Assembly (NCBI GenBank): GCA_033065855.1
Contig: JAVXUO010002562.1
Coordinates: 1-64,000, forward strand
DNA length: 64,000 nucleotides
Source of the DNA: Escallonia rubra
Taxonomy: Eukaryota > Streptophyta > Magnoliopsida > Escalloniales > Escalloniaceae
Direction: 5' to 3'
Made by a program: the position numbers and the translations under genes. The notes below the pieces were generated by a model. It was given only the letters and a program-made list of their open reading frames with translations, was not told where the DNA came from and made no database searches. Shown in pieces: positions 14,531-27,763 of the stretch. Every line of letters begins with the position of its first letter. Positions within the stretch are counted from its first letter, which is position 1.

Positions 14531-17224
14531 CATATAGTTTAAAGGTCCATAGGTGTTGTTATTTGATTATGAAAATGTGCCGCCATTTAACTCATTCTTT
14601 TATGAGCTAGATCCCATATGTCTTTACAAATGGCTGCTTTATTGTAAAATAAATATTACTTTAATAAAAGCCGTAACTGCTTTGGCAATAAGGTTAGCAA
14701 TACTTTAATGTACAAATCAAGCCCAAAAATTGGGTCATTTCTAAGATTTTTTCCTGTTTTTCGCTGGATTTTGATCTCTCGAATTTTTCTAACTTTAGGT
14801 GAAGTAATGGGGCTTGATCGTTTTTCGCTGGTTTTCGATCTCTCCCTGCTCACTAATTGTTAAATGATTTGGTTTTAGAGTAAATGATATTTTTTTGTCT
14901 ATTTAACCAATTTCAAATTTTTTTTACAAGGCCCTTTTATACTCAAACTTCTAGCACTTTTCAAAAAAATTAAAAAATTAAAATCATAATTCCTCTCTCA
15001 CGCTTACCATACCTCCTCTGTATCTTCTTTGTTTGCAATATACTGTAGTTGGTCTGTATTGTTCTTCATAAAAGAATTGTAGTTAATAATTTTTTATTTG
15101 ATGATTATCCGTTTATTTCTGCAATGTGCTCTTATGTGTGTGCATTTTTTATTTTTAGTTTTTCATTAAAAAATTGTGCATATTTGGATTTGATATCCAA
15201 ATAAAATTTTTATTTGAATGTTACACTTAAATTTTCTAACCAAATAACAATTTTTTTCAAAATAGGATCTTTTCAAAACATTCAGAATTACGAAAACGAA
15301 TTGAACGAATTTACTAACCAAACAAAGTGGAGTGTAGCCCAGGCCTGAGAGCATTGGGCTTAGCCCGCTACAGATTGAACTTCTAAAGGTCCGAATCAAA
15401 CCCGGACTTGGGGTGCTTTCTCTATGAGCCCGGTAGCCCAGTAAACGAAACACCTTGGCTTAGGAGTTGTGTAATATAGGCCCAGCTGGCGTTTAATAGG
15501 GCTTCGTTCTTATATGGGGATTTTCTCATTTGAATTGTTGCAAATAACTCCAATAAATTTAGCATTATATAAAATCATGTCATTTACCCCCTTGGCCCCT
15601 TCCTCCCATTTGATTTTGTGTTCGTTTTTAGGATAGGTTTAGTATGCGTAATTGTCGACTTAACTTGCTTGGTTTTTACATAGCTTGACTTGCCAAGTGA
15701 TACGTATTTAATCTATTACTACTATTCGAGTTCAATTCAATGTTTATACGATACTACTTCTATCACGAGAATTTGCAAAAAATCAAAGAGAATTATCGAA
15801 TGGTTTAGAAGTGGTGAAACTTTTGCCGAAGTGAACCAATTTCGCCCAGATGAAAACTGTGAATGGTCAGAAATAGTAAACGTAAGTAAAAGACGATAGG
15901 TTTTGTAGTTCTAGCCTTGCGTGCAAATCGGTGGGGAACGCAATAGAGTTCCCGTCCTAAAAGGAATCAGTGGTTTTGCTGCACAAGAAAGTGGTTTCTT
16001 ATAGCACCAAATCAACTGCATTTTAATCACGGGTACTGATGGTAAAAGGTAATTGTTTACCAATTTTAAAAGCTTAAAACCAAAGGATTGGCCTAGTTGT
16101 CAAGGATATATATATTTTCTAGGTTAAAATCTTGGGATCAGCATCCGAATGAAAAATATTGCTCTAAATATATCATGTCGATGTGGGGAGTAGACCCTTA
16201 AGATTACTTCGGAAGGGGGACATATTATCGATTGATGCTAAAACTGATACAATAATATTTTCTACCACCCGAAAAGTAAAATTAAAACTTTCCTATGATG
16301 CACTATATTCAGTCCAACTGTACCTCAGGCTCACAAGCAACAAGTTCTTATAATGTAATGTTTTGAGCCTTTTAGGCACTTCCTATTGATGATATGCGGA
16401 CTATGGACAAAGGCAGAGTCATATCAATGATAGCCCACAGCTATCATCTACAGCTCTATATGCCCCACAAATCTGGACCGCTTAGGCCATAGTTTGCAGA
16501 AGCCTTTAGTTGGTAGGGTTCACTCCCAACACCCCCACCTAGAAAGCATTATGCTTTTGCCCCGTCCCAAAAAGAGATGTTGATTTAGGTCACAAGCAGA
16601 ACCAATCTTTAGACTTCCCAAATAGCCTCCAGCTAACAAAAGATGCAAAGTCACAAGTCCCTTTCCCTGTTGGGAAAGTTGAACAAATCAAATCAAACTT
16701 AGAACCTTACAAAACTATGCCTTTCTTCTTATTCAAGAGTGTACTGACGGTGAGTTGAGCATAAAGTGAAAGTGATTTTTATTCCGACTAGCAATGGCCT
16801 TCCCTCTTATGCTTTTCATAGTAGATGCCTAGATGGATAAATAAAAAGAGAAGCCGAAGAGCCCTTGCTCCTCTTAAACGGTCCGTCCAGCATCGACTAA
16901 TGTTGGGGGCCTTGGGACATGATGAAAAACCCAACTCAACCTTACGTCCAGGGATGAAGATCTGCTCGATTTCCTGGAACATATATATTATAGGTGTACG
17001 AGATTTGTAAGTTGCGTCATCTTAGAGATTTCCTGGAACACCACGCATATTGCGCACACATGCTCACAAGTCACCATATATAGGGCAATTTTTACAAACA
17101 CTTTTTGGAAGAGAAGAAAATAAAGAAAAGCTAAGAACCAATGAAAAGTTTTTTGCTACTACTTAAGATGTAGAAAGATAGGTACAACCCCTTGGATGAC
17201 GATACATAATGGTCTCTAAATGTG
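14531..17224. other. Intergenic, no gene supported
   Basis: Mixed AT-rich text and short repeats. The stretch 16740-17020 has a more balanced base composition than its surroundings and could be organelle-derived, but no organellar gene was recognised. Confidence 0.35.
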
Positions 17225-17400
17225 ATTTTGGGACATTTCTGCTAATATTTTTAGCGACAACTCTTAGCAATACTTTTTTAACGTCATTAAATAAAAACTT
17301 TTAAAGATATTTAAATATCATTAATTGTCACTATACGAGGGTTTGTAACTATCTTCCTATTATCCGAATAGCAGCCACAAATTTTCGAGAACCAATTGGT
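17225..17400. repeat. Dispersed repeat, shared with 35610-35775
   Basis: Shared landmarks in order are a TT(T/C)AGCGA(C/T)AA block, a TTAA(T/G)TGTC(A/G)CTATAC block, and a GCAGCCA(C/A)AA block near the end. The two copies lie about 18 kb apart in the same orientation. Probably an old MITE family; 18300-18480 may hold further relatives. Confidence 0.5.
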
Positions 17401-17596
17401 TATGCTCTCCATGATGAAACTTCTGCTTTCAATACGAATTGATGTTCTGGTGATCTTTATTACTTTGCAATCTGTGAGAGTGTATCTGTAAGTATGCACC
17501 ATAGCATCTCTGGAAAGTTTTGATTTTTAAAACCTCGAGTTATTGTTCATGCTTGGGGCATCATTCACAACCTTTTACCCCATAAGGCTGAGGTAA

Positions 17597-17851
17597 AGCT
17601 CCTTTTACAAATGCCTTTTTATTCTTCAGCTAGCCACTCGAATTGCTTTCAGAAGCTTTTTCAGGTATCTGATTGTTCATGATCATGTCTTTATTCGTGA
17701 CAAAGATGCTCTTGGACGTTATGATATTGAGCTCCCCATCACTCTGGGTCCGGTTTTCCATATGATTCCTCACCAAACTACTGTTTGGAAATCATGCCAT
17801 CCTTTTTGGTCATCATTTCTTGCTTGGGATTGTGAGGTTAGTTTCCCATGA
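17597..17851 (+). other. Open segment of 84 codons without ATG, unidentified
   Basis: Bounded by TAA upstream and TGA at 17849. It contains text such as RYLIVHDHVFIRDKDALGRY and ELPITLGPVFHM. Codon choice and length look more protein-like than the neighbouring DNA, but no family was recognised and there is no start codon. It may be an exon fragment of a captured or dead gene, or chance. Confidence 0.25.
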
Positions 17852-20229
17852 TGATGTAGCAGTTAGTTTGGTGATGCCTCGAAGGCTCGAAGACTTTTGG
17901 TTCGATCGGTAAATGGTATCATCGGACGTTTTAGCATTAATCGACATTAAATTCTTTTTTCAGGCAATCTTAAGGGCGCAACTCCACATTAGCCTAGTAC
18001 ATTTAGAGAGAAATATATATTTTTTAAGAACTTGTTTCAAGGGACGAACCCAAAAACTTAAGAAGGAAACAAACTTTCATGAGTATCAGGCAAATCCCAG
18101 TGATTTGCAATTACTTCGTCTGGTCTGATAGTTTAATCCCCTTTATGTGGCTAACGAAAGTACAAAATAAAGGAATAGGACATGCTTTTCTTAAAAGCTT
18201 GATCTGTTGGTTTCCACACACTGTGCATTTAAGTTTATATGGACACAAAGTGGATGCTGCTTTAGTCATTTTGTACGTTGAAGTTGTATAAACAAAGAAA
18301 AATGATATTTGAGTCACACTTTTACTGCTAAAAGCCTTAAAAAGTGTCATTACATAGTCGTTGTAGCGACAAACGTAGAACTCAAATAAGAGAAGTGATA
18401 TTTGAACTCAATTTTCCATCATTTAAGCTCTACTTTCGATGCTAAAAGTCTCAAAATATTGCTACACAACTACTTCAGCCACAAAAATAAAATTATGTTC
18501 TTAAGTTTTAAGGGTCCGTACGTTTATCATATTCGTTTTTTCCTTAGATGTAAATTATGTCTTCATCGTTGCCATTGTCCACTAGCTTAGACTCAAAAGA
18601 GTTGCCTACTTAGTGAATGTACGATCTCTCTTCTGCAGTTCTAAAGAATGTTGTAAAGTAAACCGAGGGAGAACAAAAGTAAGGGATGACTTGTTTCTTT
18701 GCAGGGGAATATGAGAAAGTTTCATGGGTGATCAGTGCAGAGGAAATCTTTACCTAGAGGCATCCCTAGTCTCAAAAGATAGGAACCCACCCCATACAAG
18801 AATTGAGGTTCAAAAGAGTGGATCAAAGCTGGTCTTCAGCGGCATTTAATTTTAAAAAGTTGTTAAATTTAAAATGTTAAAGTCGTTTTCGACCTTATTG
18901 ACGTAATTACGAAACTACTTTTACGAGACATGTTTACGGGAACTTTATAAACTAGTGAGAAGTGAAGCGCAACGACTCACAATTACATAACATAATACGT
19001 TGGACGCCCTTAAGTAAGTACAAAATAACTCATGTACGAAACCCGTTTTCAGCTATTTACTCAATCGATAACGGATGTGAGATGAAAAAACTTTGGCATT
19101 TTACAGTCCTATATTAAGCACTAAAAATTGGGTTGTTTTACGACGCGAAGGGAAGTGTGAGCCTCCTTTGCAATGGAGTAAACTTGCATGTGTTCCTTAA
19201 CATAAATCATCACAAATTACACAGATGATAGATACAGTCAAATACCAGTGTTTGAAAAAAGAAGAAAAGACATTAAAATAAATACATCTATATTCTTGTA
19301 AACACCATAGCACTTGTGCTTAGTGCCCTTGTTACTAGCAAATATTTGTGTCCACTTGAAGTGGAGTGTAAGCGAGAGCAGCCATTTCATTCAAAGTACG
19401 TAGGAGATCAAATACACTACTTGTAGTAAATAACATTCTCGTGAGGAGTTTCTATCGTGCTAATAATTGCGGAGCGGAGACTTGGTGTATGCTTCGGTCG
19501 CATTACTGCAGACACTAGGCACTCGCCTCACTTACGTTTTACTGGTGTGACCTTATCCGTTATTGTTAACATCAATGTGCGTGACATAAAACTCTCCTTC
19601 ATCATTTTTTTTTTCCTTTTCTTCAACTTTTCAGCCGTCCACACTTGAACCCGAAAGAATATATGGGATAACGGGCTCTATAATCTGGAACATCTCAGTG
19701 GTAGCTCACCTGGCTTCCTAGCACCGATCTGTCCAATAAATTAATTTTTTCCAAAACTTGTCACAAGTGTGACATATTTAATACTAGACTAGATCATTGT
19801 TATATGGGTTAAGACAAAAATATGTAGACATGCCTAAAAAGAAACAAGACAAGTATTTCTTTTTTGGACCTGGGGAGTATCATATTAAACAATACATGGT
19901 AAGAAAATAAAAATAAAACAATGTATAGTTTGTCCTCCAAACATTGTGTTGCACAAGTGGCTACATGTATTGCTCCAAAAATTACATTTTCATAGGAAGA
20001 ATCAACTTTCCTTTGTGGCACAATGTGCTTGTCTATTCCACTTTTAGCCTCGAAAGGCGACCGCACGCGCCAAGTAAAAATTACTTTTTTTTTTATTAAT
20101 GGCAAAGTTTTTCATTCAAATATTATAGTATAATATTTTATTTACCTGTATTTTAAAACTCATTTAATAATATACGATAATTTAAAAAAAAAACTTGTGT
20201 AATTTTAAATGACATTTTTTTTATTAAAA
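17852..20229. other. Intergenic, no gene supported
   Basis: AT-rich. 18300-18480 contains two similar units with GCTAAAAG(C/T)CT. Nothing else definable. Confidence 0.35.
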
Positions 20230-20430
20230 TAATTAAAAATGGTTCATGAATGAAGATATTTGAAATTGCACTTAAAAAAAGAGAACGTGATTTGAAATTA
20301 TACCTTTACGGCTTAAAATTGTGATTTCACATCACATTTTCTAAATTATCAGATATTAGTAAATAAGTTTTAAAATGGTACCTATAAATAAGTGAGTTAT
20401 TAAACCACAGTATTTGGATCAAGAACTCAT
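20230..20430. repeat. Dispersed repeat, shared with about 2510-2720
   Basis: Same family as the copy downstream of RPS20: TCACATTTTCT, then GTAAATA(A/C)GTTTTAAAATG, then an AACTC-type end. Terminal repeats could not be defined. Confidence 0.5.
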
Positions 20431-21348
20431 TGATGGTAAATGTAACTGACATTTTCCAAAATTGTTCAACAGATATATGGTTGTTCATCGTTCAATTAAG
20501 CCTAGAATCAAAATCAATTGGAGCGAATCAGTTCAGTCCCGAATAAACAGTTCAATTTGTGAACCCGCGTCTTAAGTCCCAAAACGAATCAAAAAAATTG
20601 GAGCGAATTAGTCTAGAGTGCGATTTAATTTACCAAAAAAAAATGAAAAAAAAACTAATTTCTAGAGAAAAATCTTTTTCTCCTAGTTTTGGCAATTACC
20701 CTTCCAGTCAGCTGGGGATGAAACTGTCAGGAATGAGGTCAGTAGGGTGGTTGCATTTCAGGACTAGTGTCAGAGTTCTGACACAGCACAAATGACAGAA
20801 AAGGACTGCCAAAGATCTTTATTTCCAATAATGGCACTGTAAAAAGCGGAATTACAACTGTTTCCCAACGAGTCCTTTTTAGCACTCGCAATCAGCTGCT
20901 GCCCGCCCCCACACTAATCCTGATGAGTAACCAGTAACAGATCGATCTTCGAATTCCGCTTTTTTTTATTTTATCTAAAAAGAAATCACATGTCGACACG
21001 TCAGAATTAGCCTTCCGTGCTGCTTGCGGTGGATAGATTCTTCTTCGAATTTGAATTATCTGGTGCGATAGGAGGGAATCTGGAACGCCTTTGACGACGT
21101 TGCAGCGAATTAATTGGTGGCATGTGGCGAGATTTTAATTGAAATCGACTGCCATAAAGTTCCGCTGCCTCGGGACCATTATATGTGCTGTAGAGGCCAC
21201 CCCACACTATATATGCACCTCACTCGGTTGTTATAGTAGAATTGCTTTTGTTTTGGTCCAAAGGATCTGAAAAAGTCAACAAAAGTTTTTGTAGTTTTGG
21301 ATTATTGGTTCGAACAATTTACGATCGTTGGATTAAGTAGAGTGGAAG
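20431..21348. other. Intergenic, no gene supported
   Basis: A 66-codon minus-strand frame at 21007-21207 sits just downstream of a TATATAG box (near 21210) and could be a small first exon, but nothing about it is recognisable. Confidence 0.3.
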
Positions 21349-21536
21349 AAATAAGACTTAGCATAACATATTTAACAGATGCCATCCAATAGTGTATCAA
21401 CGAAATTAGGTGTTCCCGATTGTCCGGCAGGCACGTATCTGAATAAATAAGACTTAGCATAACATATTTAACATATGTCATCCAATAGTATATCAACGAA
21501 ATTAGGCGTTCTGATTGTCCGATAGGCACGTATCCT
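21349..21536. repeat. Two-copy tandem duplication, about 98-bp period
   Basis: Copies at about 21349-21440 and 21447-21536 both start AATAAGACTTAGCATAACAT and both end near GGCACGTATC(T/C). They differ at several sites, so the duplication is not very recent. Confidence 0.9.
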
Positions 21537-23142
21537 AATAGCTTGGAAAAAGAATAAAAGAAAAGTACTTTGTATGAGGTCTTGGTCCCCAAATGGGCAC
21601 GGCATAAACTTTGTTTCCATTATGTTGTGTAGCATCTGAATATGCAATTATTGCTCAGAGATCATTTGACATCAAGTTTTGCTAGTTTAACTCGGAATAT
21701 AAATAAACTGAGTCACACATAAAAAGAGTTTGAGGATTGGCTCATTTAGAGCTTGTTCGACGAAAGAGGAGAGCTTAAATATCACACCTTCTTCATGAAC
21801 AGACTCTCGAACAACCTCATTTTAGCTTAAATATATGATACAGCTATTTTAATTTAAAAAATTATACGTAGATCTCTGCATATAACTTTAAGGTCTCACT
21901 TGTGTGTAATGGATCCTAGCTTGAGAACGAGCGCAAACTTTTAATCTTAACTCATTCAATTACACCGGGTGATCATGAGTTATCGTTAGTCTTTAACCAA
22001 CATGGGCTTCAACATAATTCTAAGCTCTTCGGGGGCACAAATGGAGCCCAAACACGAACAAGTGAAACAAGCTTAACACATGAGCACAAGTAAAAGAGAT
22101 TGAGTTCTCGGCTCAATCTATCACACTCCTGCGAAATTTTCGCCCTTGATAAGACTTAAGAGCTAGAACCATAACAAGAAGAATAGGACTCGGTACTCGC
22201 AATGGACTTTGTTAATTTGGGTTTGCACGTCACAAGTTGTAGAGAATTAATCAAGACCCATCTTGGGTCAACATGTTAAGGCTTACACAAAACTATTATG
22301 AGGATGATACACTCTTCCTCTAAGATTGATGTACAAAAAATTGAGAAATACATTAAGATTTTGGGGTTAAGCCCCAGTTTGACTTATCATTTCTCATTAA
22401 AATCTCAAACCCTTGAATTGATCCTTCAAATTAATTGACGGAGATATACGAGCAATTCCACCAACTAAAACTACGGCGATAATAAGCGTTCTTAAAATTT
22501 AAAAGTGCTACCCGTCCTTGTGATTTGTCGTACCGCAACTTCAATTATCTATACTTGATAGGCATGTATGATCTACAAAAGACTCCTATAACGAGCAATG
22601 CTGAAATGGTGCAAAAGAAGTACAGTGAGGATCAAATGAAAGAAAGTGTCGCTTATCCTTTGCACCAAAGCAAAATTGAGCCCAAACTAGAGAGTGTTGT
22701 GTTTTGGGGCAATTACCTCCGGTTTGATCTTCTCAAGTTCTACCCTTTTTGAAGCCTGACGAGTCTTTGATCTTGAAACCGCTACTGGTACGGGGTCCCT
22801 CACCTGACCTGGGGAAAAACAGTGTCTTATTCATCATTTACTGCATTTTAGCATTTTATATTCAAAGCTAAGGGCATGGGACATCTCCCAGGCTTTGTCC
22901 TCTTCCACACACACCAATACACCATCTTCTCTTTGTCCGATAGGTAGTGTGACTGAAGGGTTACTTTCACTCCTTTGCATGCTTCAATCTCCGAGATTCG
23001 AACCCTTTTGCGTCCCTTTTCTGCAGGTCAAAACAACGACACAAGAAGAAAGAAGAAGAACAAAAAGAGGAAAACACAGTAACCATAACAAGTTTGTTTC
23101 TAGAGAAACAGAGGTCTAACTATAGAACAGAGCCCATCTTTA
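21537..23142. other. Intergenic and upstream region of the LRR gene
   Basis: No confirmed gene. 21740-22090 has CGAACA/GAGCTTG-rich text like relics of the hAT family seen at 54 kb. The last few hundred bases probably hold the receptor gene promoter; a TTTTATATTC box near 22853 is possible but unproven. Confidence 0.35.
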
Positions 23143-23388
23143 ACCTTCACTAGGCAATACAAAACAAGGGTGCCTCGCCATTTCCTTTCTCTACCCTCCA
23201 GATTCTCACTGTGTTTTACTCACCATCTGTTTGTGGGAATACGCAGCGAAGAAACTGAGGTTTAGTTGAGGAACGAGTCCGTTCTCCATATTTTACCATT
23301 ATTAGGCAAATAAAACATGGGTATTTCAGCATTTTACTTCTCCCTCCTCCTTGTCACTGTAGTTCACTCACCATCGGTTTGTGGAGAT
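23143..23388 (+). repeat. Duplicated leader and signal-peptide segment
   Basis: About 98 bases at 23143-23240 are an imperfect copy of 23295-23388, which spans the start codon and signal peptide of the LRR gene. Shared text includes TAGGCAA, TTTACTCACCATCTGTTTGTG (copy 1) against TTCACTCACCATCGGTTTGTG (copy 2), and the reading SPSVCG in both. In the upstream copy the ATG position is AAG (23166-23168), so it cannot start translation there. Confidence 0.8.
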
Positions 23389-26116
23389 GCTGAGCTCAGA
23401 GTTCTTATGGACTTAAAGGGCAGTCTTGACCCAAAAAACAAACTTCTGACCTCCTGGTCCGTCTCGGGTCACCAGTGTGATGGTTCGTTTGAAGGTGTTG
23501 CATGCAACGAGAATGGTCAGGTGGCTAATATTTCTTTGCAGGGTAAAGGTCTAACCGGGAAGCTCTCGCCTGCGATCGGTGGGCTCAAGAACTTGACTGG
23601 TTTGTACTTGCATTACAACTCCTTGTATGGGGAGATACCCAGAGAAATTTCCAACTTGACTGAGCTCGGTGATCTATATCTGAATGTGAATAATCTATAT
23701 GGGGACATACCTCCTGAACTTGGAAAGATGGCTAATTTACAAGGTTAGTGTGGAGAAAAACCTTTTGCTTATCGATTGGCTTATGTTGTGATTTTCGCTT
23801 GGGGGTTTCGGTTTTTTTTCTTTCTATTATGTACTTCAGTTTGATTGTTTGTTAGTGTCCAAGATTTTGAAGATTGGGGAAAAGCTCTAAGCGTCATTGG
23901 GTATTGCCTTATTTATGTGCTTCTCCTATTGCCATTTTATTTCTTTCACTCAAGCTGCATTTTTAGAGATCTTTTAGGTTTAAATGCTGTTACAACTAGG
24001 TCTCGTATGTTGGTGTCAGCCTAGTGACTATGTTTTATAAGTTCCAACTTGTTTTCAGATTTCTAAGCAATGGCAGTACAAATTTGAGGGCTCTCTTTGG
24101 AAAACATACTTCTAACTCAATTATTTTCACTTGGTTTTTGGTTGGATTTTTCTGATTAAAATTTGCTGGTATGGTTCTTTGTTGCTACATAGTTTTGCAG
24201 CTTTGTTATAACCAGTTTACTGGAAGCATACCTACAGAACTGGGGTCTGTAGAAAAGCTTGGTGTTCTTGCCTTGCAGTCTAATCAGCTGACTGGTGCAA
24301 TCCCTGCAAGCTTGGGTGATTTAGGATTGTTGACGAGGTTAGATTTGAGTTTTAATCGCCTTTTTGGCTCGATTCCAACAAGGCTAGCTGATTCTCCTCT
24401 GCTTGAAGTTCTTGATGTCCGAAACAATACTCTCTCTGGCAATGTACCTCCTGGTATTGATGTTCCCCAGTCTAATTAGCATAATAAGTTATTTTATTGA
24501 TTTGGTTTGATTTCGGCAATGGGCCATAAGAAATTTAACGTGTTCTATTTCTTTTCATTGTTGGGCTATTTATGAGTGAAGCTTTGAAGAGATTAGTTGG
24601 AGGATTCCAATACGAAAACAACCTAGGATTGTGTGGACTTGGATTCTCATCTTTGAAAGCCTGTGGTGCTTCAGATCATCTAAATCCAAACAGACCCGAA
24701 CCTTATGGCGGGGGCACACCCGGTCTCTCAACGAAAGACATTCCAGAGAGTGCCAACTTGAAGTTAAATTGTAGCCAAACGCATTGCTCAAAGTCATCCA
24801 AAACCCCCCAAGCTTCAGTTGTTGTTGGAGTAATTGTGGTCATTGCTGCATTGTCAGCTATAGGGATTCTGACCTTTTCACAATACCGTCGCCGAAAACA
24901 GAAGCTCGGGAGTGCATTTGTTGCATCTGACAATCGTCCTAGTAATGACCAAGGGAAGGAGGTTTACCGGAAGAATGGCTCTCCTCTTATCAGTCTCGAG
25001 TACTCTCGCGGGTGGGATCCTTTGGCTGAAGGTCGACATTTTGGTGGGGTCTCCCAAGAGGTTCTGCAGAATTTCAGGTTTAATTTGGAAGAGGTACAGG
25101 CAGCTACTCAGTACTTTGCGGAAAAGAATTTATTGGGTAAGAGCAACTTTTCAGCCATCTATAAAGGAGTTCTACGAGATGGTTCAGTCGTTGCCATCAA
25201 GATGATCACCAAAACTAGCTGCAAGTCAGAGGAAGCTGATTTCTTGAAGGGACTGAACATTTTGACATCACTGAAACATGAAAATTTAGTTAGGTTGAGA
25301 GGGTTTTGCTGTTCAAGAGGCCGCGGCGAGTGTTTTCTTATCTATGATTTTGTCCCAAATGGAAGTTTGTTGCGCTATCTTGATGTGAAGGAAGAGGACA
25401 CCGGGGTGCTTGAATGGTCCACCAGAGTTTCTATTGTCAATGGCATTGCCAAAGGTCAGTTTTATGTTTTTGGCTTTGGGGAGCTTTAAGGTCTTACAAA
25501 CGAACAATGTTGATTATATGTACCTACCAGAAAAATAAATGTTAATTACATGCTAATCTGTCGTAGACTTGAGCAAATCCCTTGGGGGCATCTTTATATT
25601 TGTTAAAACTGAGTCTTGTCCTCTTCTTCAACAGGGTTAGAGTATTTACATGGGTGCAAGGTGAACAAACCTGCTCTAGTTCACCAAAACATATCTGCCG
25701 GGAACGTGCACATTGATCAGAGACACAAACCTTTGCTTTCTGAATCGGGTCTGCACAAGCTTCTTACAAATGACACTGTCTTTTCAGCACTCAAGGCCAG
25801 TGCTGCTATGGGCTATCTGGCTCCAGAGTACAGCACTACAGGCCGGTTCACGGAGAAGAGTGACATTTACGCATTCGGGGTGCTTGTTTTCCAGATCATT
25901 TCTGGGAAGCGAAAAGTCAGCAGCTCAATGCGGGTTGCTGCTGAATCACACAGATTTCATGAACTTGTTGATACAAGTATCCATGGAAGATTCTCGGAAA
26001 ATGAAGCTGCAAAGCTTGCAAAAATTGCTTTAATGTGCACCCATGAATCCCCCGAGAAGAGGCCGTCAATGGAAGCAATTGTACAAGAACTCGGTAACCA
26101 CGTTAACAGTTTCTGA
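23317..26116 (+). CDS. LRR receptor-like pseudokinase (At5g51560-like)
   Basis: Four exons: 23317-23743, 24193-24453, 24582-25454 and 25635-26116, giving 680 residues. Order: signal peptide (about 1-24, ending SPSVCG), an LRR N-terminal cap (LRVLMDLKGSLDP), about five leucine-rich repeats (to about 230), a Cys-bearing juxtamembrane stretch, one membrane segment near 307-330 (ASVVVGVIVVIAALSAIGIL, then RRRKQK), and a kinase-like domain to the end. The exon 2 acceptor is CATAG at 24192, which restores NLQVLQLCYN; a later CAG would drop residues. The domain keeps Lys436 (AIK) but lacks a normal Gly loop (GKSNFSA), has HQN at 537-539 in place of HRD, and ESG at 557-559 in place of DFG. It is therefore probably catalytically dead and works by binding at the plasma membrane. 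Confidence 0.93.
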
Positions 26117-27763
26117 TTTCGACCACTTGGTTTTTTCAGCCATTAAGAAATTTTCAAGAAGGGTCTGGTGACAGATCTGTAGGGTCTGTTAAGCAGTAGA
26201 TGTCTTGCTACTAATTACTTACTGGTGGCAGATCTCTAGGGTCTGTTGCTTTAGGCTACTGTACTTCATCCGAGGTCTAAGCTCTCCTGTGAATGTTGTT
26301 GTACTAACTCTTGTAGTTAGGATGGGATTTTATGGGGATTCTCATCTCTATTGTATCAGTGGACTATGTTCTTCACAATATTTTTTTTGTGAAGAAGTGA
26401 ACTAAAATGGATCAACAAAAGCCATCCACTTTAGATTTGACTTATTATTTCTGTACTGTAAAAATATCCCTTCATGGTTCCTTTGTTTTGTGTTCAAAGA
26501 TGATACTCAAGTGGCAGGACAGATGTTTTCTTTGAAAGACCATAGTACTTGCCAGATGCTAACCAGTTTGAAATCGGGAAATTATACTTGAGTTTCTCTT
26601 TTAGCATTTGAACTTCACAAGTATTGTTGAAGCAGTTATATAGTTTATATACAACACTTGAGAGACTTTTAAAAGTAAAAATGAACTTTAGATGGCTAAA
26701 AGTACCGGTTCAAATATCACTTCCCTCGAATCATATCGATTGGTCACCATCACATGTCAACAGTAACAAAGTCGAGCCATCTACTAGACAACAAATCTAC
26801 AAAAGCAATAGCATTTCTGTCTTTTTCTTTTCTGGGGTACAATGACAAATTGTCACAGACTGCATAATTCTTTAGGAAACCATGTGACTCTTTGAGATAC
26901 TCTCTCATTGGATCATCCCATCACATGTTCATAGTTTGTTCCATGAAAATTGGGTCTTTGTGTACACAACGTTATGGAATGGAGCTTGTAAACTGTCTCG
27001 TTATTATTTGGCCCAAAAGGCTCTTTAAATGGATGGTTGCTACTTTTGCTATCACCAGAATGTTTCTCGTTCAATTTTACTATTGCAAATCTAGCCCTTC
27101 TAAATTATCGGTTGCGTTTATGATGATGATAGTACCGGAATCAGTCTGGCGTATTCAGATTATGGACAGCCTTCTTTTTTTTTTTTTTGCAGATGATGAA
27201 AGTTTCCTTGGCCTTACTCATTTTGTGATTCCTTACAGTTTCTATCATTTCACGAACTCCTCTTCTCAATAAGTTTATCTGGCTTTTTTTGGGTAGATTT
27301 CCTTGATCTACGTACTATGTCTGTATACATGATTCATCAGGGCAGGTCTGTATTTATATCTCTATATATCAGCTACTTGAACAAAGAGTTTGGTGATGTT
27401 GTGTGTAGTAGTTTGTCTGTCTCTAATTCAGCAAGAAAATTCGTTGGTTTGGCAAAGGTACTTTCAGTGCTGAATGTTTCTATGGGCTCGCCATTTCTAC
27501 GGCATTCTGTTCTAATATGCGAGGATGTCATTGAAACTGTTAGCACTTGGATTAGCAATGAGCCCAAAGATATTGTCATTTGCTTTAGCACTTTCGTTGA
27601 CGTTCAATTTTGTAATTGCACGTGAATAGACAAATTAAGGAGAAAGAAATTAAGGTGCAATTCCAAGTAGAATGTAAGCGGGAAGATTCGAACCCAAGAT
27701 CTTGTCAAACTTTGTCAAACCAAAGCTATGATACTATGTGTATAAAAAACTTGATCTATTAAA
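26117..27763. other. 3' region of the LRR gene and intergenic
   Basis: The 3' untranslated region is expected in the first 200-300 bases. Open frames at 26.2-27.6 kb are short and unrecognised. Confidence 0.4.

Noticed and set aside
16740..17020. Mitochondrial DNA insertion
   Set aside because: Composition is suggestive, but no organellar gene or tRNA was recognised.
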